A stretch of DNA of 64,000 nt from Halomonas ventosae (GCF_004363555.1 NZ_SNZJ01000008.1:124001-188000), one strand, 5' to 3'. Numbered from the stretch's first letter, positions 18,491 to 28,030 are shown. Notes: generated by a model from the sequence alone, not told the origin. Made by a program: numbers and translations.

Positions 18491-21058
18491 ATGGCGGCAC
18501 TCCCCTCGCAGGCAGACGCGGTGATCATCGGCCTGGGCGGCATCGTCGGCGCTTCGGTGGCCCATCACCTGATCGAGCAGGGCTGGACGAACCTGGTGGG
18601 GCTCGAGACCTCCGCCCTCCCCTCGGACATCGGCTCCACCGCCCACGCCTCCGACTTCTGCTTCATGACCGCCCACGACCGGCTCTCCTGCTACACCACC
18701 ACCTACAGCCAGCGTTTCTATGAGGCGATGGGGCACTACCACAAGGTTGGCGGCCTGGAGATCGCCCGGGTCGGCGACGAGGCGCGGCTCGCCGAGTTGC
18801 AGCGCAAGGTCGCCTCGGGCAAGGCCTTCGGCACCAACGTCCGCATGGTGGACGCCGACGAGGTGCTGGCGCGGTTCCCGCTGCTGGAACGCGACCAGGT
18901 GCTGGGCGGCATGTGGGACCCCGACGCCGGCCTGGTGATCCCGCGCTCCCAGCGGGTGGCCGGCGAGCTGGTCGAGCGCGCCGTTACAAGCGGTCACCTG
19001 CGCGCCTTCGCCGAGACCCCGGCGCTGGATATCGACGTCCAGGACGGCCGGGTATGCGGCGTCGAGACGCCCAGGGGCTACGTTGCTACCCCGCTGGTGA
19101 TCATCACCTCGGGCATCTGGGGCCCGATCCCCGCCGCCATGGGCGGTGCGGCCCTGCCGCTGATGCCGGTGGAGCATCCGCTGCTGTTCTTCGGCCCCTT
19201 CGAGACCTTCGCCGGCACCGGCAAGGAGATCGGCTATCCGCTGCTGCGCGACCAGGGCAACTCTGCCTACATGCGCGATACCGGCGACCCGACCAGCACT
19301 GAGGGCGGTCTGCTGGAGTGGGGCTACTACGAGTCCCGCGAGCCGCGGCTGGTGGACCCTCGCGCCATCCTCCCGCGCGACCGGGCACGCCTCTCGCCCT
19401 CCATGCGCGACCTGGAGCTCGACCAGGTGGCCGAGGCCTTCGAGCGGGCCATCGAACTCGCCCCCGTTCTCGGCGAACTGGGCTGGGACGAGAAGCACTC
19501 CTTCAACGGCCTGCTCTCGGTCACCACGGACGGCGGCTCCCTGGTGGGCGAGTCGCCGGAGACCCGCGGCCTGTGGTTCTGCGAGGCCGTCTGGGTCAAG
19601 GACGGCCCCGGCATGGGTAAGCTGCTCGCCGACTGGCTAACCCATGGCCGCGCCGAGCCCGACCCCTGCGGTATCGACATCGCGCGCTTCTACCCGGTGC
19701 AGAAGACGCCCCACCACGTCGAGGGCCGCTGCCGGGAAATCGCCCGCAAGATCTATGACCCGCCGGTGCACCCCCGCGAGCCCTTCAAGAGCGGCCGCGA
19801 CCTGCGCCGTGGTCCCTTCTGGCCCCGCGAGAAGGAGCTCGGCGGCTTCTTCATGGAGGCCGCCGGCTGGGAGCGCGCCCACGGCTATGCCGCCAACGAG
19901 GCGCTTCTGGAGCGTTATGCCGAGCGGGTGCCCGAGCGTCCGGCCGAGTGGGACGCCCGCCACTTCTGGCGGGTGTCCAATGCCGAGCACCTGGCGCTCT
20001 CCGACGACGTGGGCATGATCAACCTCTCCCACTTCGCCATCTACGACATCTCGGGCCGCGATGCCGAGGCGCTGCTGGAGTGGCTCTCGGTGGTCCGGGT
20101 GGGCGGCGACACCGCCGTCGGCAAGGGGGTCTATACCCACTTCCTGGATGCCGCCGGCGGCGTCCACTCGGACCTCACCATCGTGCGCCTGGCCACGGAC
20201 GCCTGGCGGGTGATCTGCGGCGGCGACACTGGCCACCGCGACCTGATGTGGATCACCCGCCGCGCCGAGGCGGCCGGCCTGACCCGCTGGCACCTGGAGG
20301 ATCGCAGCGACGGCCTGGCCACCCTGGGCCTGTGGGGCCCCAACGCCCGGCGCACCCTGCAGGCCCTGGCCGACGACCCCGAGGGCCTGGACGACGCCCG
20401 CTTCCCCTTCGCCACCGCCCGCGAGATCCGCATTCAGGGGCTGCCAGTGTGGGCCTTCCGTATCTCCTACGTGGGCGAGCAGGGCTGGGAGCTCTATGTG
20501 CCCTTCAGCTACGGCCTGACGCTCTGGGACCGGCTCTTCGACGCCGGGGTGACGCCGGTGGGCATCGAGACCTACGCCAACAGCCGCCGCCTGGAGAAGA
20601 GCCTGCGGTTGCAGAACGTCGACCTGCTCACCGACTACAACCTTTATGAGGCGGGGCTGGCACGGCCCAGGGTCAAGGCCGCGGAGTTCCACGGCAAGGC
20701 CGCCTACCTGGAACAGCGCGAACGGCACGGCCAGCCGGCCACGCTCTGCACCCTGGTGATGGAGGCACACCACGACGCCGCCGGCAACCCGCGCTTCCCG
20801 GTCGGCCAGTCGCCGCTGCTCGACCCCGAGAGCGGCGAGGTGCCGGTGGACGCCCTGGGCCGGCGCTCCTACGTGACCAGCATCGCCTACGGCCCCTCGC
20901 TCGGGCGCAACATCGCCCTGGCCTACCTGCCCGCTGGCTATGCCGAGGAAGGAAGATCCCTGCTGCTGGAGTACTTCGCCGAGCACTATCCGATGCGGGT
21001 GGCCGCCGTCGGCTATCGGGCCCTCTATGATCCGGAGAACGCCCGGCCGCGAGGCTGA
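18491..21058 (+). CDS. FAD-dependent oxidoreductase-GcvT fusion (dimethylglycine/sarcosine dehydrogenase family)
   Basis: An 855-residue two-domain enzyme. Residues ~1-390 form a DAO-type FAD domain (VIIGLGGIVGASVAHHL near the N terminus; GSTAHASDF where the covalent flavin His occurs in dimethylglycine dehydrogenase). Residues ~400-855 form a GcvT-like folate domain (HFWRVSNAEHLALSDDV, SYVGEQGWELYVPFSY). Family members oxidise N-methyl groups of dimethylglycine or sarcosine and hand the C1 unit to tetrahydrofolate. AGGAGGA ribosome-binding site. It is divergent from the DmdA-like gene and convergent with a GlxA-type regulator, four bases away. The N-methylated substrate is inferred. Confidence 0.8.
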   Translation: MAALPSQADAVIIGLGGIVGASVAHHLIEQGWTNLVGLETSALPSDIGSTAHASDFCFMTAHDRLSCYTTTYSQRFYEAMGHYHKVGGLEIARVGDEARLAELQRKVASGKAFGTNVRMVDADEVLARFPLLERDQVLGGMWDPDAGLVIPRSQRVAGELVERAVTSGHLRAFAETPALDIDVQDGRVCGVETPRGYVATPLVIITSGIWGPIPAAMGGAALPLMPVEHPLLFFGPFETFAGTGKEIGYPLLRDQGNSAYMRDTGDPTSTEGGLLEWGYYESREPRLVDPRAILPRDRARLSPSMRDLELDQVAEAFERAIELAPVLGELGWDEKHSFNGLLSVTTDGGSLVGESPETRGLWFCEAVWVKDGPGMGKLLADWLTHGRAEPDPCGIDIARFYPVQKTPHHVEGRCREIARKIYDPPVHPREPFKSGRDLRRGPFWPREKELGGFFMEAAGWERAHGYAANEALLERYAERVPERPAEWDARHFWRVSNAEHLALSDDVGMINLSHFAIYDISGRDAEALLEWLSVVRVGGDTAVGKGVYTHFLDAAGGVHSDLTIVRLATDAWRVICGGDTGHRDLMWITRRAEAAGLTRWHLEDRSDGLATLGLWGPNARRTLQALADDPEGLDDARFPFATAREIRIQGLPVWAFRISYVGEQGWELYVPFSYGLTLWDRLFDAGVTPVGIETYANSRRLEKSLRLQNVDLLTDYNLYEAGLARPRVKAAEFHGKAAYLEQRERHGQPATLCTLVMEAHHDAAGNPRFPVGQSPLLDPESGEVPVDALGRRSYVTSIAYGPSLGRNIALAYLPAGYAEEGRSLLLEYFAEHYPMRVAAVGYRALYDPENARPRG

Positions 21059-21062
21059 GGTC

Positions 21063-22085
21063 TCAGCCGCCCGGCAGCCCGTCCGGCAGAGCCAGCTCGG
21101 CCTGCCGCTGCTGCCGGCGCTTGCGCTCGCCGCTCGGCGAGTGGCCGAAGTGGTCGTGGTAGCACTTGGTGAAGTGGGGCGGCGAGACGAAGCCGCAGGC
21201 CAGCGCCACCTCGGTGATCGGCATCCGCGTCTGCTGCAGCAGCAGCCGTGCCCGGGCCAGGCGCAGTTCCAGGTAGTACTTGAGCGGCGGACAGCCCACG
21301 TAGCGCTGGAAGAGGCGCTCCAGCTGACGCCGCGACAGGTCGGCATAGCGGGCCAGCTCGTCCAGCGCCAGGGGCTCCTGGAGATTGGCCTCCATCAGGG
21401 TGGCCACCTCCTCCAGCTTGGGATGGCTATGGCCCAGGCGCACCCGCAGCGGGCTGCGCTGACGGTCGCCCACGCCGCGGATGCGCTCGTGGATGAACTC
21501 CTCGGCGATCGCCTCGGCCAGGGCCAGCCCCTGCTGGCGACCGATCAGGTTGAGCATCATGTCCAGGGGGGCAATGCCGCCGGAGCAGGTGTAGCGGTCG
21601 CGATCCATGACGAAGAGCTGGGAGGTGAAGGTCACCTCGGGGAAGCGCCGCGCCTCGTGGAGGCTGCCGATATGCTCCCAGTGCAGGGTGCAGCGATAGC
21701 CGTCGAGCAGCCCCGCCCGGGCCAGCACATAGCCCCCGGTGCACACGGCGCCCAGGGGGATGCGCCGTTCGGCCAGGCGCCTGAGCCAGGAGAGCGTGGC
21801 GCGATCGCAGTGCGCCTGCACGTCCACTCCACCGCACACCAGCAGCAGGTCCAGTTGCGGCATGGGCGCAAGCGCCTGGTCCACCGCCGTGGGCAGGCCG
21901 CTGCTGGCCGTCACCGCGGTGCCATCGCGGCTCACCAGGTGCCAGGTGTAGAGGGAACAGTCGGCCAGATGGTTGGCCATGCGCAACGGCTCCAGCGCCG
22001 CGGAGAAGGCGAGCTGCGAGAAGCCCGGCATCAGCAGGAAGCCGATGTCATGGTGGTCCTTGGCCGGTACCGGAGCCTCCATCAT
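21063..22085 (-). CDS. GlxA-family AraC-type regulator (GbdR-like)
   Basis: A 340-residue regulator with an N-terminal DJ-1/PfpI-like amidotransferase fold (about residues 12-190; LLVCGGVDVQA, LGAVCTGGYVLARAGLL) and a C-terminal AraC helix-turn-helix pair (about 235-325; LARYADLSRRQLERLFQRYV, ALACGFVSPPHFTKCYHDHF). Pseudomonas relatives GbdR and SouR sense glycine betaine/dimethylglycine or sarcosine and activate their catabolic genes. The FAD-GcvT and Fhs neighbours fit such a role. Two ATG codons in tandem follow GGAGGG; either could start. Confidence 0.82.
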   Translation of the reverse strand: MMEAPVPAKDHHDIGFLLMPGFSQLAFSAALEPLRMANHLADCSLYTWHLVSRDGTAVTASSGLPTAVDQALAPMPQLDLLLVCGGVDVQAHCDRATLSWLRRLAERRIPLGAVCTGGYVLARAGLLDGYRCTLHWEHIGSLHEARRFPEVTFTSQLFVMDRDRYTCSGGIAPLDMMLNLIGRQQGLALAEAIAEEFIHERIRGVGDRQRSPLRVRLGHSHPKLEEVATLMEANLQEPLALDELARYADLSRRQLERLFQRYVGCPPLKYYLELRLARARLLLQQTRMPITEVALACGFVSPPHFTKCYHDHFGHSPSGERKRRQQRQAELALPDGLPGG

Positions 22086-22293
22086 CCCTCCTTCCCCTCG
22101 CCGGCGCTCGGCCGGGCGACGTTGTCATCAGGAATAGTCCATCCCTTCGACCCTCGGCAAGGGCAGCGAGTTTGCGGCAGGTGTCGCTGCGCCCAAGGCC
22201 GCGGACGTCGACAGGCAAAAGGGCCGCGTCAGGCGCACGATACTGAACGGGACGCGAGGCATGACCCGCCGACGCCCAAGAGGAGAGACGCCG

Positions 22294-24033
22294 ATGGCAC
22301 CCCAAGCGACCGAGCAGGCCGCGTCGCGGCCCACCGACAACCTCACCATCGCCCGTGACGCCCGTCTCTGGCCCATCGAGGAGATCGCCCATCGCCTGGG
22401 CCTGCCCGGCGAGGCGGTGGAGCCCTATGGCCGCGGCATCGCCAAGCTCGACCTGGCGGCCTTGGCGACCCTGGCCGAGCGCCCGCAGGGGCGCTACGTG
22501 GTGGTGACCTCGATGACCCCCACCCCGCCCGGCGAGGGCAAGACCACCACCGCGATCGGCCTGGTGCAGGGACTGCAGCGCCTCGGCCACACCGCCACCG
22601 TCGCCCTGCGTCAGCCCTCCATGGGCCCCACCCTGGGGCTCAAGGGCGGCGCCACCGGCGGCGGCTACAGCCAGGTGCTGCCCATGGAGCGCATCAACCT
22701 GCACCTCACCGGCGATATCCATGCGGTGGCGGCGGCCCACAACCTGCTGGCGGCCATGGTCGACAATCACCTGCACCATCGCCTGGCACCCGAGCTGGAT
22801 CCTCGCGAGGTGCGCTGGCAGCGCGTCATCGACCTCAATGACCGCGCCCTGCGGCATCTCGTCATGGGCCTCGGTGGGCGCGGGGACGGGATGCCCCGCC
22901 AGGGGGGCTTCGAGATCACCGCCGCCTCCGAGGTGATGGCGGTGCTGGCGCTGGCCGACTCCCTGGCCGACCTGCGCCGACGCCTGGGCCGGCTGATCGT
23001 GGGGCTGGACCGCGACGGCGAGCCGGTCACCGCCGAGCAGATCGGCGCCGCCGGCGCCATGACGGTGCTGCTCAAGGAGGCACTCAAGCCCAACCTGCTG
23101 CAGACCCTCGAACACGCCCCGGCGCTGATCCATGCCGGCCCCTTCGGCAACATCGCCCACGGCAACTCCTCGATCGTCGCCGACCGCATCGGCCTGTTCG
23201 CCGGCGACTTCCTGGTCACCGAGGCGGGCTTCGGTGCCGACATGGGCGCCGAGCGCTTCTTCAACATCAAGTGCCGGGCCTCGGGCCTCGTGCCGGACGC
23301 CGCGGTACTGGTGGTCACGGTACGCGCCCTGAAGTACCACAGCGGCCGCCACCGGGTGGTGCCCGGCCAGCCGCTGCCCGCCTCGCTGCTGGGGGAGTCC
23401 CCCGACGAGGTCCGGGAAGGCGGGGCCAACCTGCTCAAGCAGATCGACAACGTGCGTGCCCACGGCCTCTCGCCCGTGGTGGCAATCAACGCCTTCCCCG
23501 GCGACCATCCAAGCGAGGTTGCCGCCATCCGTGAGCTGTGCGCCTCGTTGGGCGTGCGCGCGGAGGTCTCCAGCCATGTGCGCGACGGTGGCGAGGGCGC
23601 CCTGGACCTGGCGCGGACGCTGGTCGAGGCGATCGACGAGGCCGACGAGGCGGGGAACGGCTTCCAGTTCCTCTATCCCGCCGAGATGGCGCTGGCGGAG
23701 AAGATCGAGCGCATCGCCATGCGCCTCTATGGCGCCGAGGGGGTCGACTTAGCCCCAGGGGTCCGCGAGCGACTGGAGACCTGGCAGCGCCAGGGGTACG
23801 GGGCGTTTCCGGTGTGCATCGCCAAGACGCACATGTCGCTGTCATCCGACCCGGGACGGCTCGGCGCCCCCACGGGCTGGCGGCTGCCGGTGCGCGAGGT
23901 GCGCCTCTCCGCCGGCGCCGGCTTCGTCTATGCCCTGGCCGGCGACATTCGCACGATGCCCGGCCTGGGCGCCTCGCCGGCCGCCACGCGGCTGGATATC
24001 GACGACGAGGGCAACACCATCGGGCTTTACTGA
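22294..24033 (+). CDS. fhs: Formate-tetrahydrofolate ligase
   Basis: A 579-residue Fhs that interconverts formate, ATP and THF with 10-formyl-THF. The nucleotide-binding loop TPTPPGEGKTTTAIGL is at residues 75-90; the long N10-formyl-THF ligase fold is complete (LYPAEMALAEKIERIA, TMPGLGASPAATRLDI). The ATG at 22294 follows AGGAGAG and gives the family length; an in-frame ATG at 22261 lacks a good ribosome-binding site. Next to methyl-group-oxidising enzymes, it can drain folate C1 units to formate with ATP gain, or supply them for purines. Confidence 0.93.
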   Translation: MAPQATEQAASRPTDNLTIARDARLWPIEEIAHRLGLPGEAVEPYGRGIAKLDLAALATLAERPQGRYVVVTSMTPTPPGEGKTTTAIGLVQGLQRLGHTATVALRQPSMGPTLGLKGGATGGGYSQVLPMERINLHLTGDIHAVAAAHNLLAAMVDNHLHHRLAPELDPREVRWQRVIDLNDRALRHLVMGLGGRGDGMPRQGGFEITAASEVMAVLALADSLADLRRRLGRLIVGLDRDGEPVTAEQIGAAGAMTVLLKEALKPNLLQTLEHAPALIHAGPFGNIAHGNSSIVADRIGLFAGDFLVTEAGFGADMGAERFFNIKCRASGLVPDAAVLVVTVRALKYHSGRHRVVPGQPLPASLLGESPDEVREGGANLLKQIDNVRAHGLSPVVAINAFPGDHPSEVAAIRELCASLGVRAEVSSHVRDGGEGALDLARTLVEAIDEADEAGNGFQFLYPAEMALAEKIERIAMRLYGAEGVDLAPGVRERLETWQRQGYGAFPVCIAKTHMSLSSDPGRLGAPTGWRLPVREVRLSAGAGFVYALAGDIRTMPGLGASPAATRLDIDDEGNTIGLY

Positions 24034-24035
24034 GT

Positions 24036-25328
24036 TCAGATGCCCAGGCGATCGCGGGTCTGGTAGTACCAGGCGCCGATCGCCGACAGCGGCACCCGCA
24101 GCAGGCGGCCACCGGGGAACGGCAGGTGGGGCAGGCCGGCGAAGGCATCGAAGCGCTCCTCGCGGCCCGTCATCACCTCGGCGATCAGCCGCCCGGCCAG
24201 GTGGGTACAGGTGACGCCGTGCCCCGAGTAGCCCTGGGCATAGTAGACGTTGCCGTTGACCACCCCGAACTGCGGCAGGCGGTTGAGCGTCATCAGGAAG
24301 GTGCCGCTCCAGGCGTAGTCCACCTTGACGTCGTCGAGCGACGGGAAGGTCGTGAGCATCTTGGGCCGGATGACGCTCTCGATGTCGGCGGGGTCGCTGC
24401 CGCCATAGTTGACGCCGCCGCCATAGAGCAGGCGGTTGTCGCGGGTCAGACGGTAGTAATCCAGCAGGTAGTTGCAGTCCTCCACCGCCAGGCCATTGGG
24501 GATCAGGGCACGGGCCCGAGCCTCGTCCAACGGCTCGGTGGTGATGATCTGGGTGCCGCAGGGCATCGACTTCCCCTCGATCTCGGGCAGCACGCCCTTG
24601 AGGTAGGCATTGCCGGCCATCACCACCCGGTCGGCCCGCACGCGACCGCCGGCGGTACGTACCACCACCGGCTCGCCGTGCGCAACGCCGGTGACCGGCG
24701 AGTACTCGTAGATGCGCCCGCCCAGCGACTCGACGGCGGCGGCCTGGCCCAGCACCAGGTTGAGCGGATGCAGGTGACCGCCGCCGTGGTCCACCAGGGC
24801 GCCGGTGTAGCGCTCGCTGTCGACCTCGCGCTTGACCGCCTCCCCGTCGAGCAGTTCGAGCTCCCGATAGCCGTAGCGCTCCCACAGCGCCTGGTGCTCG
24901 CGGAGCCCCCGCATCTGGCTGGCGTTGCAGGCGGCGAAGAGGTTGCCGTCCCTGAGGTCGCAGTCGATGGCGTAGCGCTCGACGCGCTCGCGGATGATGC
25001 GGTTGCCCTCGAAGGCCATGTCGCCCAGGGCGCGGGCGGTATCGGCGCCGTACTTCTCCTCGATGACGTCCATGTCGCGGCTGTAGCTGTTGACGATCTG
25101 GCCGCCATTGCGCCCCGAGGCGCCATAGCCGACCCTCACCGCCTCCAGCACCACCACCGAGAAGCCGCGCTCGGCGAGGTGCAGGGCGGCGGAGATGCCG
25201 GTGAAACCGGCGCCCACCACGCAGACGTCACAGCTCACCTCGCCCGCGAGGGCGGGGCGCTCGGGAGCAGGGTTGGCGGTGGCGGCGTACCAGGACGCGG
25301 CGTGATCGGGCTCGAACGAGACGGACAT
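24036..25328 (-). CDS. puuB: Gamma-glutamylputrescine oxidase-like FAD enzyme (PuuB)
   Basis: A 430-residue DAO-fold flavoprotein. Motifs are VCVVGAGFTGISAALHL (about residues 35-51), GYGASGRNGGQIVN, YYRLTRDNRLLYGGG and VYYAQGYSGHGVTCTHL. In the Puu pathway this oxidase produces gamma-glutamyl-gamma-aminobutyraldehyde, ammonia and H2O2 from gamma-glutamylputrescine. It lies downstream of the pot/puuA operon but is separated by the terminator at 25421-25455, so it needs its own promoter in the AT-rich 25330-25420 stretch. Convergent with fhs (two bases apart). One of three close PuuB homologues in the window. Confidence 0.82.
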   Translation of the reverse strand: MSVSFEPDHAASWYAATANPAPERPALAGEVSCDVCVVGAGFTGISAALHLAERGFSVVVLEAVRVGYGASGRNGGQIVNSYSRDMDVIEEKYGADTARALGDMAFEGNRIIRERVERYAIDCDLRDGNLFAACNASQMRGLREHQALWERYGYRELELLDGEAVKREVDSERYTGALVDHGGGHLHPLNLVLGQAAAVESLGGRIYEYSPVTGVAHGEPVVVRTAGGRVRADRVVMAGNAYLKGVLPEIEGKSMPCGTQIITTEPLDEARARALIPNGLAVEDCNYLLDYYRLTRDNRLLYGGGVNYGGSDPADIESVIRPKMLTTFPSLDDVKVDYAWSGTFLMTLNRLPQFGVVNGNVYYAQGYSGHGVTCTHLAGRLIAEVMTGREERFDAFAGLPHLPFPGGRLLRVPLSAIGAWYYQTRDRLGI

Positions 25329-25420
25329 GAGACCCCCTTGGAAATTTTATTCAACACTTGATCGCCATATTACCGACCCATCCTGGAGAATGGCAAACAT
25401 GATGGCACTATATATTCACC

Positions 25421-25455
25421 AAAAAAGACGCCGCCGAGGGTGCCCCCGGCGGCGT
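25421..25455 (-). terminator. Rho-independent terminator after the pot/puu operon
   Basis: GC-rich stem with arms ACGCCGCCG (25428-25436) and CGGCGGCGT (25447-25455); on the minus strand it is followed by TCTTTTTT. Located 20 bases after the last potF stop. Confidence 0.9.
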
Positions 25456-25475
25456 GATGGCGAGCGCGGCCAGCC

Positions 25476-26549
25476 TCAGCGGCTGCGCGCCTCGTTCCAC
25501 AGCTCCTGGAGCAGCTCGAGCTGCTCGCCGCTCACCGAGGGGGTGAAGTGGAGCCGCTCGCGGGCGGCGGCATCCGGCATCACCGGCGATTCGCGCAGGG
25601 CATCGTTCACCAGTGGCAGGGCCGCCTCGTTGGGGGTGGTATAGAAGTTGTAGTCGGCCAGCCGGGCGGCGACCTCGGGACGCAGCAGGTACTCGATGAA
25701 GGCCCGCGCGGCCGCCGGGTTCGGCGCTCGCGCCGGGATCGCCAGCACGTCCACCCAGCGCTGGGAGCCCTCCTCAGGGATGAAGAAGCCCAGCTTGCCA
25801 TAGGTCTCGGGATCCTCGGCGCGCTTGCCGGCGAGGTCGCCGTTGTAGGCGATGCCGGCATGGATCACCCCGTTGGCCACCTGCTCGATGGCCGCCGTGG
25901 CATCCACGAAGCCGACGAAGTTGTCTCGGCCGCGGGTCTCGATGACCTGCCTGGCCGCCGCTACCCAGGGGGCCTCGCCCACGCAGTCGAAGCCCTGCCC
26001 CTGGAAGGCGCAGAGGGTGCCGAAGGTGAACTGGGCATCCCCCTTGAGCAGCGCGAAGGGGTAGTCGGCGTTGACCTCGGGGTCGTAGAGCAGACCCCAG
26101 CTGGGCTCGGGTGCCGGCCAGGTCTCCCGGTTGTAGACCACCCCGGTCACGCCCCACAGGTAAGGCACGGTATAGGCACCCTCGGGGTCATAGCTCGGCG
26201 CGCGGAACTCGGTGAGGATATTGTCGTGGCCCTCGAGCCCCTCGTCCTCGGCGGCGAGCGGCTGGATCAGGCCGGCGTCGATCAGCCGCGGCACGAAGTA
26301 GTCCGAGGGCACGACCAGGTCGTACTGGGCATCCCCCCCGGCGGTGAGCTTGGAGAAGAGCTCGGCGTTCGAGTTGTAGTAGTTCTGTACCACCTCGATG
26401 CCCGTTTCCGTCTCGAAGGCATCGATGATGGCCGGGTCCATGTAGTCCGACCAGTTGAACAGCCGCAGCTTGCCCTCCTCGGCCGTCGCCGCCAGGCTGA
26501 CGGCCACCAGCCCCAGGCCCGCCAGCCGGGCTCCTTGTCGCAGCAGCAT
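25476..26549 (-). CDS. Polyamine ABC transporter substrate-binding protein (PotF family), copy 1
   Basis: A 357-residue periplasmic binding protein. A signal peptide (about residues 1-23, ending AATA) precedes the PotF/PotD-type start KLRLFNWSDYMDP. Other family motifs are NYYNSNAEL, YDLVVPSDYFVPRL and YLWGVTGVVYN. It binds putrescine or spermidine for the PotGHI importer encoded upstream. Last gene of the operon and clearly different from the second copy at 28031, suggesting separate ligand preferences, as with SpuD and SpuE in Pseudomonas. Confidence 0.88.
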   Translation of the reverse strand: MLLRQGARLAGLGLVAVSLAATAEEGKLRLFNWSDYMDPAIIDAFETETGIEVVQNYYNSNAELFSKLTAGGDAQYDLVVPSDYFVPRLIDAGLIQPLAAEDEGLEGHDNILTEFRAPSYDPEGAYTVPYLWGVTGVVYNRETWPAPEPSWGLLYDPEVNADYPFALLKGDAQFTFGTLCAFQGQGFDCVGEAPWVAAARQVIETRGRDNFVGFVDATAAIEQVANGVIHAGIAYNGDLAGKRAEDPETYGKLGFFIPEEGSQRWVDVLAIPARAPNPAAARAFIEYLLRPEVAARLADYNFYTTPNEAALPLVNDALRESPVMPDAAARERLHFTPSVSGEQLELLQELWNEARSR

Positions 26550-26606
26550 CTCGTCCCCTCCCTGATAATGGTTAGCCTCGAGTCGGGGGCGGACCCCGTC
26601 CCGGCA

Positions 26607-27974
26607 CTATACCCGCAACAGCAGGTGCTCGCGTTCCCAGGAGCTGATCACTTGGAAGTAGGCGCGATGCTCGGCGCGCTTGACCGCCAGGTAGCTGTGG
26701 GTGAAGCGCTCGCCGAGGATGTCGGCCAGGGGCTGGCACTCGTGCAGCAGGTCCAGCGCCGGGCCGATGTCGTCGGGCAGCTTGTTGCCGCCGGACCAGG
26801 CGGAGCCGACCATCGGCGGGCGCGGCTCGAGGCGGCCCAGCAGGCCCAGGTAGCCGCACGCCAGGGACGCCGCCATCACCAGGTAGGGATTGGCATCGGC
26901 GCCCGCCAGGCGGTTCTCGACCCGTGTCGCCTCGGGGGGTGAGACCGGCACGCGCAGCCCCACGGTGCGGTTGTCCATGCCCCACTCCACGTTGATCGGC
27001 GCCGAGCCGCTGGTCTCGGTGCGCATCAGCCGGCGGTAGGAGTTGACGTTGGGCGCCAGCAGCGGCATCACCGAGGGCAGGTAGCGCTGCAGGCCGCCGA
27101 TGAAGTGGTGGAACAGCTTGCTGGGCTGGCCATCCGCGTCGGCGAAGACGTTGTGCCCGTCCTTGGTGTCGAGCAGGCTCTGGTGGATGTGCATGGAGCT
27201 GCCCGGCTCGTTGGCCATGGGCTTGGCCATGAAGGTGGCATACATGCCATGGCGCAGCGCGGTCTCGCGCAGGGTGCGCTTGAACATCACCACCTGGTCG
27301 GCGAGGGTCAAGGGGTCGCCATGCTGGAAGTTGACCTCCATCTGGCCCGCCCCCTCCTCGTGGATCAGGGTGTCCAGGTCCAGGTTCATGGCCTCGCAGT
27401 AGTCGTACATCTCCTCGAACAGCGGGTCGAACTCGTTGACCGCGTCGATGGAGAAGGACTGGCGGCTGCTCTCCTGCCGGCCGGTGCGACCGATCGGCGG
27501 CTCCAGGGGGTAGTCGGAGTCGGTGTTGGTCTTGACCAGGTAGAACTCCACCTCCGGGGCGATCACCGGGGTCCAGCCACGGGCGGCATAGAGCTCCAGC
27601 ACCCGCTTGAGCACGTAGCGTGGCGACAGCTCGACCGGCTCGCCGGTCAGGTAGTAGCAGTCGTGGATGATCTGCGCCGTGGGATCCTCGGCCCAGGGCA
27701 CCAGGTAGACGGCGTTCGCGTCCGGCACCAGCTCCATGTCCCGTTCGGCGGGATTCCAGAAGCGGATGTCCTCGTCGTCGGGATACCCGCCGGTTACGGT
27801 CTGGATGAAGATCGAGTCGGGCAGGCGCGGGCGTCCGCCGTTGAGGTACTTGCCGGCGGGCATGATCTTGCCCTTGAGGATGCCGGTCAGGTCGCTGACC
27901 AGGCATTCGACCTCGGTGATGCCGTGATTCTGGAACCAGTCGTTGAGGAGCGGCTGCTCCTGTCGGTTACTCAT
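26607..27974 (-). CDS. Gamma-glutamylpolyamine synthetase (glutamine synthetase family), copy 2
   Basis: A 455-residue enzyme with the GS-type catalytic motifs PEVEFYLV, GQMEVNF, SSMHIHQS and MDNRTVGLRVP. It resembles Pseudomonas SpuB/PuuA enzymes that ligate glutamate to putrescine or other polyamines. It lies between two potF genes, which ties it to imported polyamines. Spacing is 56 bases from the upstream potF, including a strong hairpin, and 57 bases to the next potF. The start has a weak AAGGAA ribosome-binding site. Which paralogue is the main putrescine enzyme cannot be told from sequence. Confidence 0.85.
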   Translation of the reverse strand: MSNRQEQPLLNDWFQNHGITEVECLVSDLTGILKGKIMPAGKYLNGGRPRLPDSIFIQTVTGGYPDDEDIRFWNPAERDMELVPDANAVYLVPWAEDPTAQIIHDCYYLTGEPVELSPRYVLKRVLELYAARGWTPVIAPEVEFYLVKTNTDSDYPLEPPIGRTGRQESSRQSFSIDAVNEFDPLFEEMYDYCEAMNLDLDTLIHEEGAGQMEVNFQHGDPLTLADQVVMFKRTLRETALRHGMYATFMAKPMANEPGSSMHIHQSLLDTKDGHNVFADADGQPSKLFHHFIGGLQRYLPSVMPLLAPNVNSYRRLMRTETSGSAPINVEWGMDNRTVGLRVPVSPPEATRVENRLAGADANPYLVMAASLACGYLGLLGRLEPRPPMVGSAWSGGNKLPDDIGPALDLLHECQPLADILGERFTHSYLAVKRAEHRAYFQVISSWEREHLLLRV

Positions 27975-27998
27975 GGGAATTTCCTTGCTCGGGATGGC

Positions 27999-28025
27999 GG
28001 GCCCCCGGCCCGATGCCGGGGGCCC
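27999..28025 (-). repeat. Intercistronic hairpin between potF copy 2 and puuA copy 2
   Basis: Perfect 11-base stem GGGCCCCCGGC / GCCGGGGGCCC with a five-base loop and no T tract after it. It begins six bases past the stop of the binding-protein gene. Such hairpins often protect the 3' end of the binding-protein message from decay or act as partial terminators. Confidence 0.7.
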
Positions 28026-28030
28026 TGCGC

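Noticed and set aside
17051..19498. One 815-codon frame joining antisense sequence to the GcvT-like protein
   Set aside because: The first ~413 codons lie antisense to the FAD-GcvT gene and across the intergenic region; a clear ribosome-binding site and the family start are at 18256.
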